This document shows, piece by piece, positions 50,353 through 59,214 of a stretch of DNA of 64,000 nt; positions within the stretch are counted from its first letter, which is position 1; the number at the start of each line of letters is the position of its first letter. The notes beneath the pieces are model-generated. The model made no database searches. It had not been told where the DNA came from and saw nothing but the letters and a program-made list of their open reading frames with translations. Origin of the DNA: Mesorhizobium carmichaelinearum. Lineage in GTDB: Bacteria > Pseudomonadota > Alphaproteobacteria > Rhizobiales > Rhizobiaceae. The position numbers and the translations under genes are program-made. The stretch spans positions 1 through 64,000 of the forward strand of contig NZ_FZQR01000016.1 of the NCBI RefSeq assembly GCF_900199455.1, in the 5' to 3' direction.

Positions 50353-51468
50353 TTAGGCGGCCAGAACAGCTTTCGGCTCGACCAGTTCGTAGCCCAGTGC
50401 TTCGGCCACCGCGCGATTCGTGATCTTGCCTTTGTGGACATTGAGGCCGTTGCGCAAATGATGGTCGTCGACCAGCGCCTTGAGGCCCTTGTCGGCGAGC
50501 TGCAGGCCGTAATGCAGTGTCGCATTGTTCAGCGCATGGGCCGAGGTGACCGGCACGGCGCCCGGCATGTTGGCGACGCAATAGTGGATGACGCCGTCGA
50601 CCTCGTAGGTGGGTTCGGCGTGGGTCGTCGCATGCGAGGTCTCGAAGCAGCCGCCCTGGTCGATGGCGACGTCGACCAGCACCGAGCCCTTCTTCATGCC
50701 CGACAGCATTTCGCGGGTGACGAGCTTCGGCGCGGCAGCGCCCGGGATCAGCACGGCGCCGACGACGATGTCGGCCGAGAAGCATTCTTCCTCGAGCGCC
50801 TCGACGGTCGAGTAGCGGGTGTGCACACGGCCGGCGAAAAGGTCGTCGAGCTGGCGCAGGCGCGGGATCGAACGGTCGATGATGGTGACGTCGGCGCCAA
50901 GGCCGGCGGCCATGCGGGCCGCGTGCAGGCCAACGACGCCGCCGCCGAGCACGGTGACTTTACCGGGCAGCACGCCGGGCACGCCGCCGAGCAGCACGCC
51001 GCGGCCGCCATTAGCCTTCTGCAGCGCCGTGGCGCCGGCCTGGATCGACAGGCGGCCGGCGACTTCCGACATCGGCGCGAGCAGCGGCAGGCCGCCACGA
51101 TCGTCGGTCACGGTTTCGTAGGCGATCGCGGTCACGCCCGAAGCGAGCAGGCCCTTGGTCTGTTCCGGATCCGGAGCCAGGTGGAGATAGGTGTACAGGA
51201 TCTGGCCATCGCGCAGCTGAACCCACTCATTGGGCTGGGGCTCCTTGACCTTGACGATCATGTCCGACTTGGCGAACACGTCGGCGGCGGTCTTGGCGAT
51301 GGTGGCGCCGGCGGCACGATAAGCGTTGTCATCGGCGCCGATGCCGGCACCGGCTCCAGCCTCGACCAGCACTTCGTGGCCATGCGCCACATATTCGCGG
51401 ACCGAGCCTGGCGTGAGGCCGACGCGATATTCGTGGTTCTTGATTTCCTTGGGGCAACCGACGCGCAT
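50353..51468 (-). CDS. ald: Alanine dehydrogenase
   Basis: The 371-residue product has MRVGCPKEIKNHEYRVGLTP, with substrate-binding Arg15 and Lys75 (VKVKEPQ), the Rossmann motif VLGGGVVGLHAARMA and DVAIDQGGCFETS. It converts alanine and NAD to pyruvate, ammonium and NADH. CAGGAGAAGACA precedes the ATG on the minus strand. It is divergent from an Lrp-type regulator, the standard ald/aldR arrangement. Confidence 0.97.
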   Translation of the reverse strand: MRVGCPKEIKNHEYRVGLTPGSVREYVAHGHEVLVEAGAGAGIGADDNAYRAAGATIAKTAADVFAKSDMIVKVKEPQPNEWVQLRDGQILYTYLHLAPDPEQTKGLLASGVTAIAYETVTDDRGGLPLLAPMSEVAGRLSIQAGATALQKANGGRGVLLGGVPGVLPGKVTVLGGGVVGLHAARMAAGLGADVTIIDRSIPRLRQLDDLFAGRVHTRYSTVEALEEECFSADIVVGAVLIPGAAAPKLVTREMLSGMKKGSVLVDVAIDQGGCFETSHATTHAEPTYEVDGVIHYCVANMPGAVPVTSAHALNNATLHYGLQLADKGLKALVDDHHLRNGLNVHKGKITNRAVAEALGYELVEPKAVLAA

Positions 51469-51544
51469 TGTCTTCTCCTGATCCGGGCCCTTTTGGGCTC
51501 ACTCCCTGTATTGTCGGAGTGAACCACGAATCGGCGCGCAGGTG

Positions 51545-51615
51545 TTTGCGAATGCGCTTGCGCGGATAGGCAGGTTTCGATAATCCTTGCGCGAAATAGC
51601 AGGATATTCGCAGGA
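51545..51615. promoter_or_regulatory. Candidate Lrp/AldR binding region
   Basis: The gap between ald and the regulator has imperfect repeats of a TTGCG(C)GAA type, including GCGAAATA (51591-51598) facing TATTCGC (51605-51611). Lrp-like proteins bind degenerate palindromes of this kind. The assignment is by position. Confidence 0.35.
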
Positions 51616-51625
51616 TTCACGAAAA

Positions 51626-52099
51626 ATGCCGCTCGACAGGATTGATATCGCCATTCTCGAGACGTTGCAGAAGGATGGCAGGATACCCAATGCGGCCCTC
51701 GCAGAGAAAGTTGGCCTGTCGCAGTCGGCCTGTTCGCGCCGGCTCGACAACCTGGAAAAATCCGGAACTATCCGCGGCTACCACGCCCGGCTGTCCAATG
51801 CAGCACTCGGTCATCAGATGACGGCGATCGTGCACATATCGCTGTCGGGCCAGTTCGAGAAGACGCTGTCGGATTTCGAAGCGGCGATCAAGCGTTGCCC
51901 CAATGTCTTGTCCTGCCACCTGATGTCGGGCGAATACGATTACATCCTGCGCATCGCGGCAAAAGACCTGGTCGACTATGAGCGCATCCACAAGGAATGG
52001 CTGTCGGCCATGCCGCATGTGACCAAGATCAACTCGTCCTTTGCCTTGCGCGAAATCGTCGACCGCACAGCCATGGGCATGAAGCCGGAAATGGCTTGA
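51626..52099 (+). CDS. Lrp/AsnC-family regulator, probable activator of ald
   Basis: The 157-residue product has LDRIDIAILETLQKDGRIPNAALAEKVGLSQSACSRRLDNLEKSG (AsnC-type HTH) and a C-terminal RAM domain (SGEYDYILRIAAKDLVDYERI). A start 13 codons upstream is possible but weaker. It is divergent from ald, where such proteins sense alanine and activate the gene. The AldR identity is inferred from neighbourhood. Confidence 0.93.
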   Translation: MPLDRIDIAILETLQKDGRIPNAALAEKVGLSQSACSRRLDNLEKSGTIRGYHARLSNAALGHQMTAIVHISLSGQFEKTLSDFEAAIKRCPNVLSCHLMSGEYDYILRIAAKDLVDYERIHKEWLSAMPHVTKINSSFALREIVDRTAMGMKPEMA

Positions 52100-52116
52100 G
52101 CTGTAACTGGAAGCGG

Positions 52117-52779
52117 CTAGCTGGCACTGAATGCTTCAGTGACGATCCGATCCATCGGAATGTCGTGCGGCTGCGGGTAGATGGTCGGGATGCGCTGCAG
52201 TTCGTAGCCGACGCCGATGACCAGCGGCTTGAACGGCATGGCGGCGAGCGTGCGGTCGAAGAAGCCGCCGCCATAACCCAGGCGATAATGTGCCGGATCA
52301 ATGCCGACGATCGGCGAGATGACGATGTCCGGCAGCACCGGATCGCCCTCGGCCGGGATCGGGATGTTCCAGATGCCCTTTTCCAACCTGTCGCCCGCTT
52401 TGTAGGCGCGAAAGATCAACGGCTGCCCTTTCTCGACAACGATGGGCAGCGCGGTGCGGCCGCCGCGCTCGTTGATTGATGCCATCCAGGGACGCAAATC
52501 CGGTTCGCCGCGAAACGGCCAGTAAAGACTGACCATGCGGCCGCTGATCTCGCCGACAATTGTGTCGAGCCCTTCGGCAATGCGCTGGGACATGGCCGTC
52601 CGCGCGTCGGCCGAAACAGCAAGGCGGGCGGCGATCAGGCGTTCGCGCTCGGCCTTGCGCCAGCGCCGCACATCGGTCCAGTCGGATAGCGGTGCCCGGA
52701 ATTCCGGATCGAGCTCGTGCATGAAGCAAGGCGGCGAGGAGTACTGCGCCGGGCTGTCGCCGTCATGATCGTTGGCCAT
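52117..52779 (-). CDS. 5-formyltetrahydrofolate cyclo-ligase
   Basis: The 220-residue product has WRKAERERLIAARLAV, VSLYWPFRGEPDLRPW, and the active-site motif RLGYGGGFFDRTLA. It converts 5-formyl-THF and ATP to 5,10-methenyl-THF. GAGGTGACGC precedes the ATG on the minus strand. It is followed downstream by the Lrp-type gene in convergent orientation. Confidence 0.93.
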   Translation of the reverse strand: MANDHDGDSPAQYSSPPCFMHELDPEFRAPLSDWTDVRRWRKAERERLIAARLAVSADARTAMSQRIAEGLDTIVGEISGRMVSLYWPFRGEPDLRPWMASINERGGRTALPIVVEKGQPLIFRAYKAGDRLEKGIWNIPIPAEGDPVLPDIVISPIVGIDPAHYRLGYGGGFFDRTLAAMPFKPLVIGVGYELQRIPTIYPQPHDIPMDRIVTEAFSAS

Positions 52780-52942
52780 GCGTCACCTCATCGCGTGTTC
52801 GATGACGCTATACCTCGCGACACGATACAACTTGTGCATTCACGACATGGTACGGCGAGTCCCGGGCACCGTCCTTCTGTTGCTGCATTGCACAAAAATA
52901 CCTACATCTGGGTCAGGCAATCTCGCCGTCAGGGTGAATGAG

Positions 52943-54208
52943 ATGAACGAAGCCAGCCATCATGTCGTCGTTGTCGGCGCCGGGTTCGGCGGCCTCGAAC
53001 TCACCCACGCGCTGTCAGGCGCACCGGTGCGCATCACCATGATCGATAAGCGCAACCATCATCTTTTCCAACCGCTGCTCTACCAGGTGGCGACGACGGC
53101 GCTGGCAACCTCGGAAGTTGCCTGGCCGATCCGCCATCTCTTGCGCAAACGCAAGGATGTGACCACGCTGCTGGCCAACGTCACCGGCGTCGACCGTGCC
53201 GGCAAACGCGTGCTGCTCGATGACGGCAGCACCGTCGCCTATGACACGCTGGTGCTTGCCACCGGTGCCCGCCACGCCTATTTCGGCCACGACGAATGGG
53301 AGCCTTTCGCGCCGGGCCTGAAGACGCTGGAGGACGCCACCACCGTCCGGCGCCGCATTCTGCTCGCCTTCGAGCAGGCTGAGCGGGAGACCGACCCCGC
53401 CAAGCGTCAGGCGCTGTTGACCATTGCGATCGTCGGCGGTGGGCCGACCGGAGTGGAGCTTGCCGGCACCATCGTCGAGTTGGCGCATGACACGCTGCGC
53501 GGCGAGTTCCGCAACATCGACACGCGGCAAACGCGTGTGGTGCTGATCGAGGCCGGTGACCGCATCCTTGCCAATTTTGCGCCAAAACTCTCCGATTACG
53601 CCAGCAGGGCACTCGAGCGGCTCGGCGTGACGGTCGAACTCGGACGTGCGGTGACACGCTGCGATGCCGAAGGGGTCGTCTTTGGCGACAAGCAATTGGC
53701 GGCGAAGACAATCTTGTGGGCAGCCGGCGTTGCCGCTTCGCCCGCCGCCGAATGGCTGGGAGCCAAGGCGGATCGCGCGGGCAGGGTGCTCGTAGAGCCC
53801 GACCTCAGCGTGCCCGGCAGCCCGGAGATTTTTGTCATCGGCGACGCCGCCCTTGTGCTGCGGCCGGATGGACGGCCAGTACCCGGCGTGGCGCCTTCCG
53901 CCAAGCAGGAGGGCCGGCATGTCGCGGCCACCATCAAGGCCAGGCTCGGCGGGGATAACACCACGCGGCCATTTCACTACAAACATGCCGGCGATCTGGC
54001 GACGATCGGCAAACGCGCCGCCGCGATCGATTTCGGCTGGATCAAGCTCACCGGCTGGCTCGCCTGGTGGCTGTGGGGCATCGCGCACATCTATTTCCTG
54101 ATCGGCTTCCGCAACCGGCTTGCGGTTTCCCTGAGCTGGCTATGGATCTACGTCACAGGCCAGCGCAGCGCCCGGCTGATCACCCAGGGCGACGACGACA
54201 AGACCTGA
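52943..54208 (+). CDS. Type II NADH dehydrogenase (NDH-2)
   Basis: The start at ATG 52943 (MNEASHHVVVVGAGFGGLE) is chosen; a longer in-frame reading adds 57 residues without family match. The 421-residue enzyme has two Rossmann motifs, GAGFGGLE (FAD) and IVGGGPTGVELAG (NADH), then EIFVIGDAA, and a C-terminal amphipathic/hydrophobic part (WLAWWLWGIAHIYFLIGF). It passes electrons from NADH to quinone without proton pumping. Confidence 0.93.
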   Translation: MNEASHHVVVVGAGFGGLELTHALSGAPVRITMIDKRNHHLFQPLLYQVATTALATSEVAWPIRHLLRKRKDVTTLLANVTGVDRAGKRVLLDDGSTVAYDTLVLATGARHAYFGHDEWEPFAPGLKTLEDATTVRRRILLAFEQAERETDPAKRQALLTIAIVGGGPTGVELAGTIVELAHDTLRGEFRNIDTRQTRVVLIEAGDRILANFAPKLSDYASRALERLGVTVELGRAVTRCDAEGVVFGDKQLAAKTILWAAGVAASPAAEWLGAKADRAGRVLVEPDLSVPGSPEIFVIGDAALVLRPDGRPVPGVAPSAKQEGRHVAATIKARLGGDNTTRPFHYKHAGDLATIGKRAAAIDFGWIKLTGWLAWWLWGIAHIYFLIGFRNRLAVSLSWLWIYVTGQRSARLITQGDDDKT

Positions 54209-54355
54209 CTTTTCTCCACTGTCCCATTCATCCGCGCGTCATCAGGCGCTGATGGATTGATGTCCGGATGCGCGCGAGTTCTTGAGTGGACTTGAGCCGA
54301 TTTCGGCGCCAAGTTCGCTTCGGGCGGGGCGTCAGGTAGTCAAAGAGGAGAAAAC

Positions 54356-54427
54356 ATGTCTTAACTGCTCCACCCAGTCTCTCGCCGCGGTTTCCTCGCT
54401 GGCGCCGCAGCCACAGGGGCGCTGATC
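54356..54427 (+). other. Interrupted 5' end of cpdB: stop codon at codon 3 ahead of a Tat signal
   Basis: A near-perfect ribosome binding site (AGAGGAGAAAAC) precedes ATG at 54356, but codons read ATG TCT TAA. After the TAA the same frame continues without interruption into SRRGFLAGAAATGAL, a twin-arginine signal motif, and then into the nucleotidase. One base change (CAA to TAA, for example) would explain this. Nonsense mutation and sequencing error cannot be told apart here. Confidence 0.75.
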
Positions 54428-56335
54428 GTGCTTCATCCCTTCTCCGTCCGGGCACAGGCCAACCAGGCGCATCTTCGGATCATGGAGACCACCGACATCC
54501 ATGTGAACGTGCTGCCTTATGATTACTACGCCGACAAAGCCAACGACACGATGGGCCTGTCGCGCACCGCGTCGCTGATCGACGCGGTGCGCAAGGAAGC
54601 CGTCAATTCGATGCTGATCGACAATGGCGACCTTTTGCAGGGCAATCCGATGGGCGACTACATCGCCTACGAGAAGGGCCTGAAGGACGGCGATCTGCAT
54701 CCGATCATGAAAGGCATGAACCTGCTCGGCTACGAGTGCTCGACGCTCGGCAACCACGAGTTCAATTACGGCCTGTCCTTCCTGGACAAGGTGCTGGCCG
54801 GTGCCAATTTCCCGTTCGTTTGCGCCAATCTGATCCGCGGCACCGCGCTCGCCGCCAACCCGCGCGACGACAAGCTCTATCTCAAGCCCTACGTGATCCT
54901 CGACAGGAAGATCAAGGACGGTTCGGGCGCCGAGCAGCCGATCCGGATCGGCATCATCGGCTTCGTGCCGCCGCAGATCATGGTGTGGGACCTCAAGAAT
55001 CTCGAAGGCAACGTCAAGACGCGCGACATCGTCGAGGCGGCCAAAGCCTGGGTGCCGCAGATGAAGGAAGAGGGCGCCGACATCGTCATCGCGCTCTCCC
55101 ATTCCGGCATCGATGTGAAGCAGGGCGACATGATGGAGAACGCCTCGTTCTTCGTCGCCGGCGTCGATGGCATCGATGCCGTGTTCACCGGCCACCAGCA
55201 TCTGGTGTTCCCCGGCAAGAAGGATTTCCAGTCCCTCGACGGCGTCGACACGCAAAAAGGCACGCTGCAAGGCAAGCCCGCCGTGATGGGCGGTTTCTGG
55301 GGCTCGCATATGGGGCTGATCGACCTGATGCTGGAGCGTGACGGATCGAAATGGAAGGTCGTTTCCGCGACCTCCGAGGCGCGGCCGATCTTCGAGCGTG
55401 TCGACAACAAGAACAAACCGACTGTCCCCGACGACAAGCGTATCATCGCCGCCCTCGAGCAGGACCATCAGGCGACCCTGGCCTATGTGCGCCGTCCCGT
55501 CGGCAAGACCTCCGCGCCGCTCTATTCCTATTTCTCGCTGGTCGCCGACGATCCGTCGGTGCAAGTCGTCAGCCAGGCGCAGACCTGGTATTTGAAGGAC
55601 ATCCTCAAGAGCACGCAGTGGAAGGATGTGCCGCTGCTGTCGGCCGCCGCTCCCTTCAAGGCCGGCGGGCGCAACGGCGCCGATTACTATACCGACGTGC
55701 CCGCCGGCGACATCGCCATCAAGAACGTCGCCGACCTCTATCTCTATCCCAACACCGTGCGCGCCGTCGAAATCACCGGAGCGCAGGTGAAGGAATGGCT
55801 GGAGATGTCGGCCGGCATCTTCAACAGGATCGAGGCGGGGAAGGCCGACCAGGCGCTCATCAACACCGATTTCCCGTCCTACAATTTCGACGTCATCGAC
55901 GGCGTCTCCTACAAGATCGATCTGTCGCAGCCGCCGAAATACGATGCTAAGGGTGGTGTTGCGAACGCCGGGTCAAGCCGTATCGTCGACCTGACGTTCG
56001 ACGGCAAACCGATTGATCCCAATCAGAAATTCGTCGTCGCGACCAACAACTACCGGGCCGGCGGCGGCGGCAATTTCCCCGACATCAATGCCTCGAAGAT
56101 CATCTACGAGGCGCCGGACACCAACCGCGACGTCATCGTTCGCTACATTGTGAGCCAGGGCACGATCAACCCGTCGGCCGACGGCAACTGGTCGTTCGCA
56201 CCGCTGCCGGGAACCAGCGTCGTGTTCGAGACGGGCGTCAAGGCAAAGGATTTCATCGCCGACGTGAAGTCGCTGAAGATCGAACCGGCGGGCGAGGGCG
56301 AAGCCGGTTTTGCGAAGTATCGCATCACTCTTTGA
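54428..56335 (+). CDS. cpdB: 2',3'-cyclic-nucleotide 2'-phosphodiesterase / 3'-nucleotidase
   Basis: The GTG at 54428 gives 635 residues, but it lies inside the signal-peptide hydrophobic core and lacks a ribosome binding site. The catalytic domain is intact: METTDIHVNVLPYDYY, NGDLLQGNPMGDYI, STLGNHEFNYG and TGHQHLVFPG for the metallophosphoesterase, with the 5'-nucleotidase C-terminal domain (ATNNYRAGGGGNFP) later. These enzymes act in the periplasm on cyclic and 3' nucleotides. See the 54356 feature for the broken natural start; the present export status is uncertain. Confidence 0.9.
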   Translation: MLHPFSVRAQANQAHLRIMETTDIHVNVLPYDYYADKANDTMGLSRTASLIDAVRKEAVNSMLIDNGDLLQGNPMGDYIAYEKGLKDGDLHPIMKGMNLLGYECSTLGNHEFNYGLSFLDKVLAGANFPFVCANLIRGTALAANPRDDKLYLKPYVILDRKIKDGSGAEQPIRIGIIGFVPPQIMVWDLKNLEGNVKTRDIVEAAKAWVPQMKEEGADIVIALSHSGIDVKQGDMMENASFFVAGVDGIDAVFTGHQHLVFPGKKDFQSLDGVDTQKGTLQGKPAVMGGFWGSHMGLIDLMLERDGSKWKVVSATSEARPIFERVDNKNKPTVPDDKRIIAALEQDHQATLAYVRRPVGKTSAPLYSYFSLVADDPSVQVVSQAQTWYLKDILKSTQWKDVPLLSAAAPFKAGGRNGADYYTDVPAGDIAIKNVADLYLYPNTVRAVEITGAQVKEWLEMSAGIFNRIEAGKADQALINTDFPSYNFDVIDGVSYKIDLSQPPKYDAKGGVANAGSSRIVDLTFDGKPIDPNQKFVVATNNYRAGGGGNFPDINASKIIYEAPDTNRDVIVRYIVSQGTINPSADGNWSFAPLPGTSVVFETGVKAKDFIADVKSLKIEPAGEGEAGFAKYRITL

Positions 56336-56407
56336 AGATTGGTGCGCGATCCGCGGGAGGCGAGCTCACGCCAGTCAGGCGTGAGTTCATCCTTGCGTTA
56401 CGCAGCT

Positions 56408-56722
56408 TCAATTGGTTGCAGGCACCGGCGTCAGCGGCAAGGCTGTCGCAGGCGCTTGCGGGCTGACTGGTTGTGTCGGCTCAAGCGACGTGCCAGTCGG
56501 GTCGCTGGGTACGGTCAACGGCGACATCCCGGCCGGGGCATGGACTTCGTGGATGGTCGAGGTTGGTGTGTTGTCGATGAGATCGCTCGCACCAGGCGTC
56601 AAGGTTGGGCTGATGCTGAGACCCAGCGGATCGTTCATGACGGCGGGTGGAACGACGCGCCGTGCGTCGGCCGCGGATATGGCGGCAAGCAGGATGGCAA
56701 TGGTGGCAACAGTTCGCTTCAT
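56408..56722 (-). CDS. Small secreted proline-rich hypothetical protein
   Basis: The 104-residue product starts MKRTVATIAILLAAISAADAR, a signal peptide. The mature part is rich in Pro, Thr and Ser with repeats of TPTS/TP(V/L) type and no cysteine. AGGAGGCTTCC precedes the ATG on the minus strand, so it is likely expressed. I do not recognise the family. Confidence 0.75.
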   Translation of the reverse strand: MKRTVATIAILLAAISAADARRVVPPAVMNDPLGLSISPTLTPGASDLIDNTPTSTIHEVHAPAGMSPLTVPSDPTGTSLEPTQPVSPQAPATALPLTPVPATN

Positions 56723-56929
56723 GGAAGCCTCCTATGGTCAGAGGCGCTCGGCGTAAGGGTATTGGGCGCGGGCGTCGGATGCGGCAGAACGCTCGCCAGG
56801 CGATCGCGGTTTCATCACGTCGCATCAAGACGTCGCGATCCGCGCTGGCGTAACCCCGCAATCTCAACGCTGCGGGGACATGCTCACCAAAAGGCGGCCA
56901 CTGGCGATGATATCGATGAGTGCGCCGGC

Positions 56930-58186
56930 TTACGCCTTGTAGACCACCTGGCGCACATCGATGTAGCTGGCGCGGAAGCCGGCTTCGCAATAATGCAGGT
57001 AGAACTCCCAGAGCTTCTTGAAGCGATCGTCGAAGCCGAGCGGCACGATCTTCTCCCACGACGCCCAGAAGCGAAGCCGCCATTCGGCAAGCGTGCGCGC
57101 ATAGTCGTCGGGAAACACCCGCTCACGCAGATGCGCAAGGCCGTGGTCCTTGCCGAGCGTCTTCAGGATCGACGGTGTCGGCAGCATGCCGCCCGGAAAG
57201 ACGTAGCGCTGGATGAAATCCGGCCTGGCGCGGTAGGTGTCGTAGGCGGCCTCGTTGATGGTGATGATCTGCAGGCCCGCGGTGCCGCCGGGTTTCAGGC
57301 AGGCCTTCATCTTCGAGAAGAACACCGGCCAGTATTTCTCGCCGACCGCCTCGAACATCTCGATCGAGGCGATGCGATCGTAAGTCCCTGTTTCGTCGCG
57401 GTAGTCCTGCAGCTTGATGTCGACCTTGTCGGCAAGCCCAGCCTTGGCGATGCGTGCCTTGGCGAAATCGTGCTGTTCGCGGCTGATCGTCAGTCCGGTA
57501 ACGCGGCAGCCGATTTCGCGCGCCGCGAATTCGGCAAAGCCACCCCAGCCGCAGCCGATCTCCAGCACATGATCCTTTTTGCCGATACCCGTATCCCTGG
57601 CCAGCGCCCGGTATTTGGCGGCCTGGGCGCTCTCCAGGTCATTGGCACCATTGGCGTAAAGCGCCGAGGAATAGGTCATGCTCGGGTCGAGCCACTCCTT
57701 GTAGAAGGCGTTGCCGAGATCGTAATGCGCCGAGATATTGCGCCTCGAACCGGTGCGTGTGTTCTCGTTGAACCAGTGGCGGATGCGTTGGACGGTGTTG
57801 ATGAGCCAGCTGGCGCCGCCGGCGACGCGTTCGCCGATCGCCGAATTGACCACGAACAATTCCAGGAAACTGGTGACATCAGGGCTTTCCCAATCGCCAT
57901 CCATATAGGATTCGGCAACACCGATCGTGCCGCCGGAAAAGGCGCGGCCGGGCAGGCGCCAGTTCTTGAGCACCAGTTCGGCGTCCGGGCCAGGTCCCTT
58001 GCCGCCAACGAGAACGGCGCGACCATCCGGCATCCTGACCTTGAGCGAGCCGCGCGGCAGGTTCATTGCCGCCGACAGTACCATGCGCGCCTTGGCTGGC
58101 AGGCCCTTGACGATCTCGGCGAAATTGAACTCATCGAGCCTGACCGCTTCGCCCGGCGCTACGTTATGATGTTCCCCGTGTGCCAT
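56930..58186 (-). CDS. cfa: Cyclopropane-fatty-acyl-phospholipid synthase
   Basis: The 418-residue product starts MAHGEHHNVAPGEAVRLDEF; an earlier reading adds 21 residues without support. It has ISAHYDLGNAFYKEWLDPSMTYSSA, the SAM motif LEIGCGWGGFAEFAAR and YVFPGGMLPT. It adds methylene from S-adenosylmethionine to unsaturated acyl chains in membrane phospholipids. A 338-nt gap lies upstream. Confidence 0.94.
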   Translation of the reverse strand: MAHGEHHNVAPGEAVRLDEFNFAEIVKGLPAKARMVLSAAMNLPRGSLKVRMPDGRAVLVGGKGPGPDAELVLKNWRLPGRAFSGGTIGVAESYMDGDWESPDVTSFLELFVVNSAIGERVAGGASWLINTVQRIRHWFNENTRTGSRRNISAHYDLGNAFYKEWLDPSMTYSSALYANGANDLESAQAAKYRALARDTGIGKKDHVLEIGCGWGGFAEFAAREIGCRVTGLTISREQHDFAKARIAKAGLADKVDIKLQDYRDETGTYDRIASIEMFEAVGEKYWPVFFSKMKACLKPGGTAGLQIITINEAAYDTYRARPDFIQRYVFPGGMLPTPSILKTLGKDHGLAHLRERVFPDDYARTLAEWRLRFWASWEKIVPLGFDDRFKKLWEFYLHYCEAGFRASYIDVRQVVYKA

Positions 58187-58524
58187 TTCGTGCCCCTGGA
58201 TTTCCGTGGTGCCGGCGCAAATTGCCGGGCCACGGTTCTCTTGGATCATTCGCCGGGTTCGAACGCCTCGCCTGGTCCCGGTAGCTCACGGGTTCGGCGA
58301 CAGGCGGACTCGAACGAAGGCGCGCGCCCCGTTAGCCGGAGCTTCCGCACTTCCCAGCGAATGCCTGCCACAATCTTCCACGTCATGGGGGGGAACTTCA
58401 AGTGGCAGGTCTCCAGCTGGGCTGTGCCACCTGCGTTTGGCATCTGGCCTCGCCGCATCGAGTTGCTGCTGCGCAAATCAAAAACGTCTATGGCCGCCGC
58501 AGCGCTTGTGCGATAGCTTTAGCC
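58187..58524. other. Intergenic region upstream of cfa
   Basis: 338 nt with no convincing gene. It has GGTTCGAAC-like pieces but no cloverleaf, so no tRNA is called. It must carry the cfa promoter on the minus strand; I cannot place -35/-10 boxes with confidence. Confidence 0.4.
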
Positions 58525-58659
58525 ATGCGTTATGTAATCGTCATTGCGGCAATCGCGTTCTTCCTGATCTGGGACGGTCTCTACAATCAGGGCCGGTATC
58601 TCGACATCTCGGTCAGGGAACTCTCCCATGTCGTGCGTTACGTCACCGGCAAGGCCTGA
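58525..58659 (+). CDS. Small single-span membrane protein (hypothetical)
   Basis: A 44-residue product, MRYVIVIAAIAFFLIWDGLY then NQGRYLDISVRELSHVVRYV. It has one hydrophobic helix and a charged tail. No good ribosome binding site is visible, and a longer in-frame reading exists. Codon use is GC-rich like neighbours. It is a plausible small membrane protein, moderately supported. Confidence 0.5.
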   Translation: MRYVIVIAAIAFFLIWDGLYNQGRYLDISVRELSHVVRYVTGKA

Positions 58660-58830
58660 ATTTCCCTTCCTAAAAGAGCAGCCCGGCGCGCCATTCGAGG
58701 TGTTTTATCGCCGCGAGATGAGGTCCGGCACCGTGCGGGGCGCGTCGCAAGGACGCGTGACGCCATGAACGGTTGACGCGAGGCGACCGCCGTTACTAAA
58801 GACCCCGTCATTCAGATCGAGGAGGCGGGA

Positions 58831-59121
58831 TTGATCCGGCATATCGTTTTCTTCAGCGCGCGGCGCAAGGAGGATGTCGAGTCCGTGCGCACCGGGCTTT
58901 TGGCGCTCGGCAACATTCCTCATTCCAGTCTCTTCGAGGTCACCTTGAACACCAAGGTCGACCCGCTGTCGGACGAAGTCGATGTCGTCGTCTACGCCGA
59001 GTTCGCCGACGACGCGGCGCTGGCCGCCTACAAGGCACATCCGCTCTATGCGCAGACCACGGCCAAGGTCAAACCATTGCGCGAACTGCGCTATTCCGCC
59101 GACGTCGTGGCCGGCAGCTGA
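58831..59121 (+). CDS. Dabb-family (stress-responsive A/B barrel) protein
   Basis: The 96-residue product uses a TTG start after CGAGGAGGCGGGA. It has IRHIVFFSARRKEDVESVRTGLLALGNIPH and VVVYAEFADDAALAAYKAHPLY, the Dabb fold. Members bind small aromatic or lipid-like molecules; role unknown. It precedes a VOC-family gene by 93 nt. Confidence 0.85.
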   Translation: MIRHIVFFSARRKEDVESVRTGLLALGNIPHSSLFEVTLNTKVDPLSDEVDVVVYAEFADDAALAAYKAHPLYAQTTAKVKPLRELRYSADVVAGS

Positions 59122-59214
59122 TCCCGGGCGCGGTTCTGGATCTCGACAAGTCCCGGCGGTCGCCGATCGGAAACGGCCTTGAACCGCGCTCCGGAATGAT
59201 GCAAACCGCGCCCG

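Noticed and set aside
58250..58320. tRNA gene suggested by GGTTCGAAC and GGACTCGAACG pieces
   Set aside because: No acceptor stem, D-arm or anticodon arm can be built around them on either strand.
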